Origin: Willaertia magna
Taxonomy: Eukaryota; Heterolobosea; Eutetramitea; Acrasida; Naegleriidae
Direction: 5' to 3'
DNA length: 18,408 bases
Assembly (NCBI GenBank): GCA_902984215.1
Contig: CADWAF010002570.1
Span: 1 to 18,408 of the forward strand
The notes under the pieces are model-generated. The model was not told where the DNA came from and ran no database searches. It saw only the letters and a program-made list of their open reading frames with translations. The position numbers were made by a program, and so were the translations under genes. Shown one piece after another: positions 1 to 9,034 of the stretch (positions are counted from its first letter, which is position 1; each line of letters begins with the position of its first letter).

Positions 1-723
1 CAACAACAACAACAACGAGATGTAAATAATGCAGTATTGTCATCGGAAGATAAAATTCAAACAACATTAAAGGGAGTTGTTATAATACCAAAAGTTAATT
101 TTTCACCTTTTGCAGCTATTAATGATGCTGCTATAAAAATTACATTGTTAAGACAAGATAATCCTAATGAAGAAGAATTATATTTTGTTAGAAGTGATGG
201 TACATTTACAATTGAACAATTAACACCAGGTTCTCATCTTCTACAAATTTATAGTAGTTATTTTGAATTTCCACAAATAAGAATTGATGTAGCAAAGAGT
301 GGAAAGATGCGAGCAATATCTTTTATTCCTTCTAATCATCCTTCACTTTTATCACCAGAAGAAAAACAACAACCACAACAAGGATTTGATGGATTTGGTT
401 ATGTTAAACAATTTATTTCAGTTGAACCTTATTTAAAAATTAAACCTTTAAATGCTGCTCATTACTTTGAACAAGTTGTACCATTTGATTTCTTAAGCTT
501 ATTAAAGAATCCAATGGTTTTAATGGTTGGATTTGGTTTATTAGTTTCTTTTGTTTTCCCAAAGATGATTGACCCACAAGCATTGAAGGAAGCTCAAAAG
601 AGTATGAATCAAGGAGAGAGTGAAATAAAGGGACTCTTTTCTGGTTTGACAGGACAAGAAGAAGGTAGTAATAAGAAACCAATAGTTATTAATCCTTCAG
701 AAGTAAAGAAAAAGAAGAAATAA
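1..723 (+). CDS. EMC7: ER membrane protein complex subunit 7 (EMC7), 5' partial
   Basis: The frame is open from base 1 (five Gln codons, then RDVNNAV), so the gene begins outside the window. The TTG at 37 is not its start, and the expected signal peptide is missing for that reason. The visible protein has the EMC7 beta-sandwich: KGVVIIPKV, then ITLLRQD, then SDGTFTIEQLTPGSHLLQI, then a segment ending in FPQIRIDV. One membrane helix follows (NPMVLMVGFGLLVSFVFPKM), then a charged cytosolic tail ending in five lysines. EMC7 is a lumenal-domain subunit of the ER membrane insertase that inserts tail-anchored and multipass proteins. It stops with TAA at 721-723, and AATAAA lies at 731-736. It converges on CFAP52, with only 35 bp between the stop codons. 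No intron is seen. The family call is strong; the N-terminus is unknown. Confidence 0.88.
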   Translation, partial: QQQQQRDVNNAVLSSEDKIQTTLKGVVIIPKVNFSPFAAINDAAIKITLLRQDNPNEEELYFVRSDGTFTIEQLTPGSHLLQIYSSYFEFPQIRIDVAKSGKMRAISFIPSNHPSLLSPEEKQQPQQGFDGFGYVKQFISVEPYLKIKPLNAAHYFEQVVPFDFLSLLKNPMVLMVGFGLLVSFVFPKMIDPQALKEAQKSMNQGESEIKGLFSGLTGQEEGSNKKPIVINPSEVKKKKK

Positions 724-758
724 TTTAAACAATAAAATTAAAACTCTTAATGACAGAA

Positions 759-2707
759 TTACATGAAGAAATTCCAAACACAAATAGAGGCATCTTTGGC
801 ACATGTCACAACTTGTTTTTCATCAGGTGACCAATGAACCTTCATCAATCCACCAGTACATGTACCCCTTGCTATCACTTTGTTCTCAGACAAACTCCAA
901 ATTTTCACTAGATTGTCATCTCCACAAGACGCCAAGTATTTTCCACTTGGGGACACAGCAACACAACTAAGTTGACAGTGGTTGTCATCCACTAATTGGC
1001 CCACAGAGTCTGAAAAATCGATATCCCAAAACCTAATCTTTCCATCCAAACTGCATGTAACAACTTCTAACTCACTATCCAACCGTTGAGAAATAGATGA
1101 AAATCCGGGACAAGTTTTGTCAGATATTCCATGGTAGGTTATTCTTTTTGATTTCTTTAAATCGTAGGTATAAACAAATTTATCTAAGCTAGTTGTGTGT
1201 AAAATGTGGGGAGATTCCACATCTATCTTAATACCAGTTACAGGTTTCGTATGGTCTGAAAATTGTCCAAATAATTCTTGGGTAGCAAGGGACCATAATC
1301 TGACAACACCGTCCAATCCTCCACTTACTAAAAACTTAGAGTCAGCACATAAACAAGTAACACCACCCTTGTGAGAATTTACAATTTGCCACTCTTGTTC
1401 TGAACTATTTATCTTAAAGCATCTAATAAATCCATCACTCCATCCAGATATTATTCTATCTTTCAAGTATATTATACAGTTGACCTTAACATTTTGTGCA
1501 GGTATGGTAAAGGTTGAAATTGGTAGATAGTTTTCTAGGTCCCACAATTTGATTGTACCATCTGCCGAACAGGAACAAAATTTGTCGCTAATATCTTCAC
1601 AAAAAGATATATCGTAAACATCTTTTACGTGACTTTCCTCTATTAACTGATGTTGAAAAGTATCTGCATCTATCTTATATATTTTCCCGGCATCGGTTCC
1701 AGCAATTAAAAACCTATCTTGTTTGTTTAAGGTAAGAGATGTGACTCTGCCTGACAATTTAATACCATTTAAAACCTTCCATTGTACGTCATTTCCTTGT
1801 AATACTTTTACATACCCATCACCACAACCACAATACAAAACATCTTTCTCATTGCAGATTGAAATTACACCATTTGAAGAAACTGGTACAGAATTTCTAT
1901 AGATAGCATTCTTAACATTAAACACAACCAATTCTCCACTTAAGGTACCGGCATAGCAATATTCACCAGTTTCATCAATAATTGCCTCCAAATATTCTCT
2001 TGAAAAGCCTGCCATCCTTCCTGGTAATTGACACTGTTTCGTTGTTAATACAAACTGCATTTGTTTTGGCTCATAAGCCCAAGAACATACTTGAACCTAA
2101 AAAAGTTAGTAAGGGACTGTATATTACTTACTGATGTTATTGTTGCAATTACAAATGTATAAGATGGACGTTTAGGATTAAAATCTGGTGTTTCTGGAGA
2201 AGATGTTACGAACAATGCAGGTCTGTCAAGCTTAATACCACCTGACAATTGACCACTTTGTACATCATATATTGCAACTTTACCACTCTCATCAGCAACC
2301 GCAATAAATTTTTCGTCATGAGAGAAACATACAGAAAGAATTCTGTTTATATGTTTCTCAATCTTAAATAAAATTCTTTTCTTTGCTAATTCCCAAACAA
2401 TAATGGTTGCCAAATTTCCTTTTCTTTTGGTAGTTCCTATTTGTGCTGAGGCAAGAAGTTTTCCACTTGTAGACAATGAAATACATGATATTTCTTCATC
2501 ATGTTCACTTAAAAATTGTTGATTATGACTATCTGTTAAATCTCCAACAATCAATACACCTCCTATAGGATAAAAAATAAATTTTCCATTCTTTGGATGA
2601 ATTTGAATAGTATGATTATATTTCCCAGTGAATCCTATTACATGCTCCATTTCCAAAGGATTTTCTTCATCTAAAGAAGAATTATTGGTTAACAGCCTTT
2701 GAGACAT
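759..2707 (-). CDS. CFAP52: CFAP52 (WDR16/FAP52), axonemal WD-repeat protein, two exons
   Basis: Exon 1 is 2707-2132 and exon 2 is 2096-759. They are joined across a 35-nt phase-0 intron (2131-2097, GTAAGT...TTTTTTAG), giving 637 residues against about 620 in human. The N-terminus (HVIGFTGKYNHTIQIHPKNG, then YPIGGVLIVGDL, then SCISLSTSGKLLASAQ) follows the conserved CFAP52 start, and tandem WD40 repeats fill the rest as two propellers. The junction reads ITS-VQVCSWAYEPKQMQFVL, so the ATG at 2060 is internal. In other organisms CFAP52 is a microtubule inner protein that stabilises doublet microtubules in cilia. It is divergent from CFAP206, with 60 bp between the ATGs and an E2F-like site between them. 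It ends with TAA. Confidence 0.93.
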
Positions 2708-2731
2708 TTTTTTTCTAATTTGTAGTTCTTA

Positions 2732-2740
2732 TTTCCCGCC
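2732..2740 (+). promoter_or_regulatory. E2F-like site in the CFAP52/CFAP206 divergent promoter
   Basis: TTTCCCGCC matches the E2F/DP consensus TTTSSCGC exactly. It lies near the middle of the 60-bp divergent spacer, 24 bp before the CFAP52 ATG and 27 bp before the CFAP206 ATG. It is a conspicuous GC-rich word in AT-rich DNA. The same word recurs near the starts of the kinase and CEP120-like genes. Function is inferred. Confidence 0.55.
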
Positions 2741-2767
2741 AACAAATTTACACTCAAAAAGCAAAAA

Positions 2768-4780
2768 ATGAATGTAACCGGAAGGGTAGTAAGCGAAATA
2801 CAGAGCCAATGCGAGAAGAAGGGTTTTAAGATCATTAATGAAGTTGTTTCTTTTGTGGCTAGAGGGATAATGATTACAGAAGAGTTCAATCAGTTGGTTG
2901 CGAAAGCTAATGTATTCAGTAATGAAGAAGGGGAGTATGTATTGCCGTATTCTATGGTAAATGAATTGGTGAAATTAGCAGTATCAAAATTAACTCAAAA
3001 CGACTTAGCTCCTATTGATACTATTAAACAACAGATAGGAATTCAAAGAGCAAAAGAAGAAATTAAAAGGGCCACTATGAAACAAAATAATGATCATAAT
3101 CACAAATCGGAATATATAATTAAAGAACTTTTAACCAAAGAAAATGAATCGGAGGTGGTGAGTGACATTATTCTCTATGTTCTTCATGAAACAAAAACTT
3201 TTGAAAAAACTAATGATATGCTGGAAAAAGAGATAAAAGTAGCTTTAGAGAGTGTGTAAGTATTTTTTACTTTTAATATTTACACATAGAAGAATGCCGA
3301 ATACGCATGTTCTACCGTTTGTCATACAGAGGGAAGAAGAGAAAAGAAATCAATTGCGAGATTTGTGGAAAATTATATGGGGGATAAGATTGTTCAACAA
3401 GAGTAATAGTGAAACACACGAAAACGAAGTAATTAAACGTAGGTAGATAAATTTCATTTACCCAAAATTTACTGTTAATTAGAAAGGGTTGATATTAAAG
3501 AGAGGATTGACTATTTACTACATGATATTCTCACAGAAATAAAAGAAACTAGTTCTAATTGTGAAGAATATATAGACGCCATAACTTCTGGATTATTTGA
3601 AGGGAAAGAACTAGATAGATTATATCAAGAACTGTATTATAGAAGACAAACCGAGACATATTACAATGAATTAAAATCCTTGGCACTGGAAATAAAAGAG
3701 GAAAATGAAGAGGGTGACAAAGTTTACATAGACCAGATAAATGAAATTTCTTCAATTCTTAAGAATACCAATGAAATTGTTGAAAAGAAAAAGATTTATG
3801 TAAGTTTTATGATGCAATATTTGTCTAATTCATTTGTACAATAATAGCCAATGTTTATTCTACTCTCAAATAATTGGTCAGACATTGACTCATGTAAGGA
3901 AAGGTTAATTGAGCTAATGCAGTTATTTAGGGTAATTAAAGGTCAAAAAGGTCTATTAAGAGCAAAACTAACCCCAACAATAATTCAACAAGTGAGAAAA
4001 CATAATAAAAACAAGAAACAACCAAAATCAAATGAAGGAACTAAAGAGTTGAGGTCTAGTAAGGAAGCAACCTTAGAACCATTTTCTGCTGAATTAATTC
4101 CAGAACTAAACGTAAGTTGGTAGTCAATTATTTAACTTAACCATTTCTGTAGGGATTTTGTCCAGTTTCTTTAGGAAAGGAGAGATTAATTATACCTGGT
4201 AATTTTGATTTGGGATTCATAAAGTACCAAAGAAAATATTATGTTTTCAAAAACAAAGATTGCATGGGCCTTTTTCTTGAGACACCTGAAACTTACCTTG
4301 AAGGAGTTAAGAAGATTATTAAATTCAATCAGGAACTCATAGTCTTGTTGGACTTGAAACAACTTCTTCCTGGAAGGATTTTATTACAATCTGAGTTAGA
4401 TCGTATTGCATCTAAGGTTGACTCTAACATTCAAACAGAAGTTCATCCTGTAGAAAGTTATATTGATACAAAGTACGAGTTTTCTCAGTGGAAGCTTAGA
4501 CGAAATGCTGTTAAGGCAGCAGACTTGAGAGATAAAAAGGATAACAAGACTCAAACTCTACAATCTCACTTCAGAAGGGATAATGATACACAAGTTTATT
4601 TGAAAAAGTAAGTATTATTGATAAAATATTATTTAACTTTTTTGAAGGGAAAAGACTACCCAAACTCCAAAAGATGCTGGAACCAATCCAATGAAACACG
4701 TACGATATATAAAAGGACTGAGAGGAAAAGCTGAAACAAAGATGTCAGTTGTGGAATTAAAGTTTGATCAAAATATGTAA
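2768..4780 (+). CDS. CFAP206: CFAP206 (FAP206), radial-spoke docking protein, six exons
   Basis: Exons are 2768-3255, 3290-3438, 3483-3799, 3848-4111, 4153-4607 and 4648-4780. The introns are 34, 44, 48, 41 and 40 nt, with GTAAGT or GTAGGT donors and AG acceptors. Phases agree throughout and give 601 residues (human about 622). Family landmarks appear in order: an N-terminal helical region (VVSEIQSQCEKKGFKIINEV), WGIRLFNKSN, IYP-MFILLSNNW across intron 3, GFCPVSLGKERLIIPGNFDL at the start of exon 5, QWKLRRNAVKAADLRDKK, and a tail with KGLRGKAETK. In Tetrahymena, Fap206 docks radial spoke 2 and a dynein to the doublet. The gene shares its promoter region with CFAP52 and converges on the kinase gene, 49 bp away. 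Frames that look like separate small ORFs here are its exons. Confidence 0.93.
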
Positions 4781-4829
4781 ATTATTAAATCCTACCATTT
4801 GTGCAAAGTTTTATTTTACAAAATATTGT

Positions 4830-6324
4830 TTACATTTTAGGTTGGAAATCGTACAATGTCGCAGGAGGTGTTTGTTTATAGGTAGTTCGTTTAGAATTTA
4901 GGACTCTTTTTCGTGACAACCCTCCACTACTGCCTCTTGACGAACCACGAGACAAATTGTTAAAATTGACTTGCTTCTCATTGCTGGATTGAACTCCAGG
5001 CTTATATCTGGAGTTTAAAAATTTGCTCCCACCAATTCCACCATTGTTTACAGCAGCATTGTTATTTTGATTGTTAGTATTAAGAGGCAAAGCATTGCCA
5101 ACTGGATAAGGAGGATACGACTTAGGACTGTTTGAATATGGTACAAAGTTCTTTTTAACAAGGTTGCTGTAAGGGTTTAAATTATAGTTAGTTTGTTGAA
5201 TACCTCCAAAGTTAGTATTATTAATAATATTATTGTTGTTAGAAGTGATGTTTTCTTGGTTGGAACTTTTTGCTAAGATAAAAGCTAAGAACGGTGGTGA
5301 TGAATATAATTATACTTACGTTTAAGATTTTTGACAGGCAAGGTTTGTTTTAAGGGTACAGGAACAGATATTCCAACTTGAAAGAAAGGATACTGCAGAG
5401 CTTGACTGGCAGTAGGTCTTTTAGAAGGGTCATAATGTAGTAGATCTGTCATTAATTGTATTGCCTCGTGACTGGCATTTTGAATTATTGATTCTAATGG
5501 TGTTTGGACAAACTGTGGAAACTTCATACCCATACTGGAGGCCAATTTAATTCCTTCTTCCCATGTATCCCTAGTTGGGGTACCCAAAACAGAACAAATC
5601 TTGAAAATTTCATCAGGTTCACTTCTTCCAGGAAACAAAGGCTTGAAAGTATATAATTCAGCCATTATAACGCCAACTGCCCATAAATCAATTGGAGAAT
5701 TATAATTCGGGCTTCTCATTAAAACTTCTGGAGCTCTGTACCACCTTGTAGATACATATTCAGTGAAAGGCGGCCTAGATCTAATTTCCTTAGCTAAACC
5801 AAAATCCGCAATTTTAACGGTGTCTCTATTTACTAAAAGATTTTCAGGCTTTAAATCTCTATGAAAGTAGCCTGCTTTATGCATATATGCTAAGCCTTGC
5901 AAAACTTGATAAATAATATTTCTTATTTTAGATTCGGAAAAGAGTTTATCTCTATCCTTCATTACTTCCAATAGATTAGCCTCCATGTATTCGAAAACAA
6001 AGTATAATTCTTGATTCTCCCTTATAACTTCCTTTAATTTTATTACATTAGGATGATTTAACTTCCTTAATGTCTTTTTAAAATTAATCAAAGAGTTCTT
6101 TAAAGAAAACCTACCTGTACTTCCTTTAATTTAATACATTCTTCCCACGTTGAATAAGTTCTTTTTATCTTCTTTATAGCAACCTTTAAGAATTCAAATT
6201 AAGCATTAAATGCAAAGGGAATAACTTATTTACGTACCACTTCTCCGGTTTCTTTATTGACTGCCTTCACAACACTTCCATAGGTACCATCCCCTACCAT
6301 CTTACTCAACTTGAAACGATTCAT
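4830..6324 (-). CDS. MAK/CILK1/LF4-type ciliary protein kinase, four exons
   Basis: Exons are 6324-6238, 6183-6115, 6073-5320 and 5272-4830; introns are 54, 41 and 47 nt (GTACGT, GTAGGT, GTAAGT donors). The product is 450 residues. Exon 1 holds the glycine loop GDGTYGSV and exon 2 the catalytic lysine in VAIKKIK (K33). Exon 3 has HRDLKPEN (residues 123-130), DFG (142-144), the TEY activation motif (156-158) and [26 protein letters not shown] and SSPIDVWAVG-like text place it in the RCK branch (MAK, CILK1/ICK, Chlamydomonas LF4, C. elegans DYF-5). The tail from about residue 280 is Asn/Ser/Gly-rich and probably disordered. These kinases limit cilium length and control IFT turnaround. The ATG at 6324 is preceded by an E2F-like site. 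MAK and CILK1 cannot be separated here. Confidence 0.92.
5273..5286 (-). other. Tandem in-frame 3' splice sites in kinase intron 3
   Basis: After the donor C|GTAAGT at 5319, the sense strand reads TTCTTAG-CTTTTATCTTAG-CAAAAAG. Both AGs (5286-5285 and 5274-5273) complete a Pro codon and keep the frame. They differ by 12 nt, which adds or removes the residues FILA after the proline. Use of the downstream AG is assumed in the gene model. Which AG is used cannot be told from DNA. Confidence 0.5.
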
Positions 6325-6362
6325 TTTTAATGTGTTGGTAAATGTGAGAGTGCACCAACAAA

Positions 6363-6371
6363 GGCGGGAAA
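6363..6371 (-). promoter_or_regulatory. E2F-like site upstream of the ciliary kinase gene
   Basis: GGCGGGAAA on the + strand reads TTTCCCGCC in the sense direction of the kinase, ending 38 bp before its ATG. Orientation and distance are like the CFAP206 site. It is also 183 bp upstream of the unrelated + strand gene at 6555, so shared control of that gene is possible but weaker. Confidence 0.5.
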
Positions 6372-6554
6372 GTTGCATTTAAGGTGAGCTCGAAACAGAT
6401 GTAGGTTATATACAATTATCTTTTTTAAGATTTTCATTTATTCTCAAGCTATGGTTCAAAGAACTAGAAAAAATAAATCTGAAATAAATTATTTCTTTAG
6501 TCTTACTAATTTTACAATTTTCATAATTTCCTGGAATTTCTTTTCACAAAAAAA

Positions 6555-7361
6555 ATGTCAACAACTCTCAACAACGGAGGTAAATTCATTTCACAATATA
6601 ACCACAAAACCAAAAAATTTACAGATTTAGAATATGAAGGAGACATATATTTCGGTAGAACGGGAAGATACACAACTTCTTTCTTTCTATTAGTCCAATT
6701 AATTGTAAATAAAATTGTCAATAAAACTTTTAAAGAGTCGTTAAATGGTTTATTGGAATTATTAAAATTTCAAGAAGAGTCGATGAATGGATTAAAAGAA
6801 GAATGGTTTAAAAATTGTGTTGGTGATAAAATTTATTTTCAAAATTTAATTGATTTATTAAGATTTGATATTAATGAAATTTTACAAAAATTAAATGAAC
6901 AACAAAATAATAAAACAATAAATGATTACAAAATAATGATTGAACAATTTTCATTAAAATGTTTAGAAATTAAAACAAACTGTGAAATTAGTGATAAATT
7001 TTATTTACAAAACTTGACAGATTTATTAACATTAGATATTAATAATGGATTAGATTTTAAAAAAACAATTGAAGAACTTGCATTAAGATGTTTAGATATA
7101 CAAGTACATTTACCTTTAGCATTTACTATTTGCAATAATCCATGTACAGAACAAGAATTAAGAAAACAGAAAGAAAGTTTAATGTTTTTAAATGCGTATG
7201 AAAAGAAATTAAGTCAAGAAAAGAAGAAAGTTAAGTTTGGTAATAGTGAAAATGATGGAAACAATTTTGCTTCTTCAAGTTATTTTAATAATAATTCAGA
7301 AGAAAGTGATGACGAAGAAGAAAATGAGAAGAGAAAGTGTAACTCAGTAAATAAAAGATAA
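6555..7361 (+). CDS. Unrecognised 268-residue protein with internal duplication
   Basis: I do not recognise this family. The ATG at 6555 sits in A-rich context (CACAAAAAAAATG), and the frame is uninterrupted to TAA at 7359-7361. Two similar helical units follow each other. Unit one is about residues 87-140 (DKIYFQNLIDLLRFDINEIL ... FSLKCLEIK) and unit two about 143-184 (DKFYLQNLTDLLTLDINNGL ... LALRCLDIQ). A hydrophobic stretch near 42-54 (SFFLLVQLIVNKI) looks like a helix rather than a clear membrane span. The C-terminus is acidic and low-complexity (SEESDDEEENEKRK). The gene is divergent from the kinase across 230 bp. It is AT-rich with no intron. A soluble alpha-helical repeat protein is the most that can be said. 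Confidence 0.75.
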   Translation: MSTTLNNGGKFISQYNHKTKKFTDLEYEGDIYFGRTGRYTTSFFLLVQLIVNKIVNKTFKESLNGLLELLKFQEESMNGLKEEWFKNCVGDKIYFQNLIDLLRFDINEILQKLNEQQNNKTINDYKIMIEQFSLKCLEIKTNCEISDKFYLQNLTDLLTLDINNGLDFKKTIEELALRCLDIQVHLPLAFTICNNPCTEQELRKQKESLMFLNAYEKKLSQEKKKVKFGNSENDGNNFASSSYFNNNSEESDDEEENEKRKCNSVNKR

Positions 7362-7500
7362 TAATTTACACAATTACTTTTCATATTAATTATTTTGGTA
7401 TTTATAATTTTTTAAAATTAAAGAACTTTTAATTAAAAATTGTAAATGTTCGTTTAATGATGGTTTTTCTAACTAATGAAGCGTTTCACGTCCCATGAAG

Positions 7501-7526
7501 TGCAACCGGATTTTCAGTGGGTTGCA
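7501..7526. repeat. 7-bp inverted repeat in a GC-richer intergenic patch
   Basis: TGCAACC (7501-7507) pairs with GGTTGCA (7520-7526) across a 12-nt loop. It lies in the 278-bp gap 7362-7639, which is clearly less AT-rich between about 7480 and 7620 than the flanking spacers. I see no tRNA fold, Sm site or convincing snoRNA boxes there. The stem is short and could be chance. Confidence 0.3.
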
Positions 7527-7639
7527 ATTCCGCTGTAAACACTTAACGCATTCCTTGTAGGACTTAAACTGTATTTACGCACTGGAATAATGTTACGTAC
7601 AACTTTTGTGAAAAACATAGAGTTGCCAAAAAGAAAAGA

Positions 7640-8894
7640 ATGAAAGCTACTGGTCAACCTTTCCAACATTACTCTCTATCCCTTCTGTTATTCACCTCCA
7701 TATTACTATGTATTCAACATTTTTCTGTTGTTGAAACAAGAACTGCCAGGGACCTTTTAAATCAAAAAAGAAGTATGCTCCAGAATGTTAAGGATGTTCA
7801 AACTGATTTATTAATAATGATGGAGGCGTCTAAGGCCCATGCCTTACCTTCTAAGAACAGACGCTAGCCAACCATTATTTTCTAGAACAACAATCAAAAC
7901 TAGAAAAATCAAAACTTATTGAAAAAACTCTAAGTTTTGAACTTGGCGTACTTGAAACTAAATGTAAAATATTTGTAGGGGAAAACTGTAACAATGCAAT
8001 ACCTTCTAACTGTACTGTTGGTTGGTTTGGTAATAGTTGTACTGTTCCTATTTGTTTTGGATATTTATCCACTGACAACACTGTGTGTAGTGGGCATGGT
8101 GTTTGTGTAAATCCAAATAAATGTTCTTGCAACGTAGGATGGACAGGAAATAATTGTGAAACTGTAGAAGCCTCACATGCAACAACAAGCTCTTCCTTAT
8201 TTACTAGTGTAGTCTTACCTTCAACAATTAATATCATTGGAGATAACGATGCAGGAAGAAAATGGAGTAATTTTGAAATGGCTTCCTCTTGTGATCAATA
8301 CAGAAATCCTAAAGAAGGATATGTTTATGAAGGAGCTACAGGGGATGGTGTTTATTGGATTAAAACTAAAACCACCCTTAAAGTATGGTGTGATATGAGT
8401 TCAAATGGAGGAGGCTGGACTTTAATTGCTGCACTATTTGAAACTGATCCAATTGGCAGTTGGGCACAAGGATTAACATCAACTTATGATCCAACATTGC
8501 AATCTAAAAAGAGTTTTGTTTTAGATCAATACTTAATTCCAATTCATAATTATACTGGATTTGGTAAAGATTTACAAGCCACAACAGTTGATTACTTTAA
8601 ATTTACTTATACTACAGGTGATATCACCCAGTTATTGAACTTGTTGGATTCAAAACCAATGCCAATTACAGAATCCATAGACACTTTAATGATTATTACA
8701 TTGCTAACAATCCGTATAGAACTTTAGACACTAGATTTACTAAGTATAGAAATGCATTAACTTGTAGTAAAAGCACTGAAACTTCTTGGGCATTCTCTCC
8801 TTATGCTGGTGCCTTAGGAGCTGGATACGCTATGTTAGGAGTTTTTACAGATACTACCCCAGAAACGTATGCCTGGACTGTATGGGTTAAATAA
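7640..8894 (+). CDS. Secreted EGF/fibrinogen-like protein, reading frame broken twice
   Basis: Three successive frames make one protein. Frame A (7640 to about 7855) has a signal-peptide-like N-terminus (hydrophobic YSLSLLLFTSILLCIQHF) and then a coiled segment. Frame B (about 7855-8625) continues the coil, carries a Cys-rich EGF-like repeat (CSGHGVCVNPNKCSCNVGWT), and begins a fibrinogen-like domain (GDGVYWI, then VWCDMSSNGGGWTLI). Frame C (8622-8894) completes that domain (ELVGFKTNANYRIHRHFNDY ... YAWTVWVK, TAA). Both shifts have the same sense, as if one base were missing near 7855 and near CCC at 8627-8629. Introns are possible instead: 7773-7855 or 7773-7885 (GTATGC donor, phase 1) and 8564-8631 (GTAAAG donor, phase 1). 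The second would delete well-formed fibrinogen-like sequence. Decay, assembly error or unusual splicing cannot be separated. The role is probably cell surface or secreted adhesion. Confidence 0.6.
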
Positions 8895-8928
8895 AAACTT
8901 TACTTTCTTTTATAAGATGTTTAGGTAA

Positions 8929-8976
8929 TTTCCAGCTATTCAAATTACATTATTTCCAGCTATTCAAATTACATTT
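8929..8976. repeat. Two-copy 24-bp tandem repeat after the fibrinogen-like gene
   Basis: The unit TTTCCAGCTATTCAAATTAC plus four bases (ATTA, then ATTT) occurs at 8929-8952 and 8953-8976, identical over the first 23 bases. It begins 34 bp past the TAA stop of the fibrinogen-like gene, probably in its 3' UTR. It looks like a local slippage duplication. Confidence 0.85.
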
Positions 8977-9034
8977 TCCACCAAAACAACAAATTTTGAA
9001 TGTGAATTTAATTACATGTTCTTATTGTACAAAA

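Noticed and set aside
1681..1690. TTTTCCCGGC resembling the E2F-like word
   Set aside because: It lies inside CFAP52 coding sequence and departs from the TTTSSCGC consensus.
7875..8237. A 120-codon minus-strand frame opposite the EGF-like region
   Set aside because: It lies antisense to clear EGF-like coding and matches nothing recognisable.
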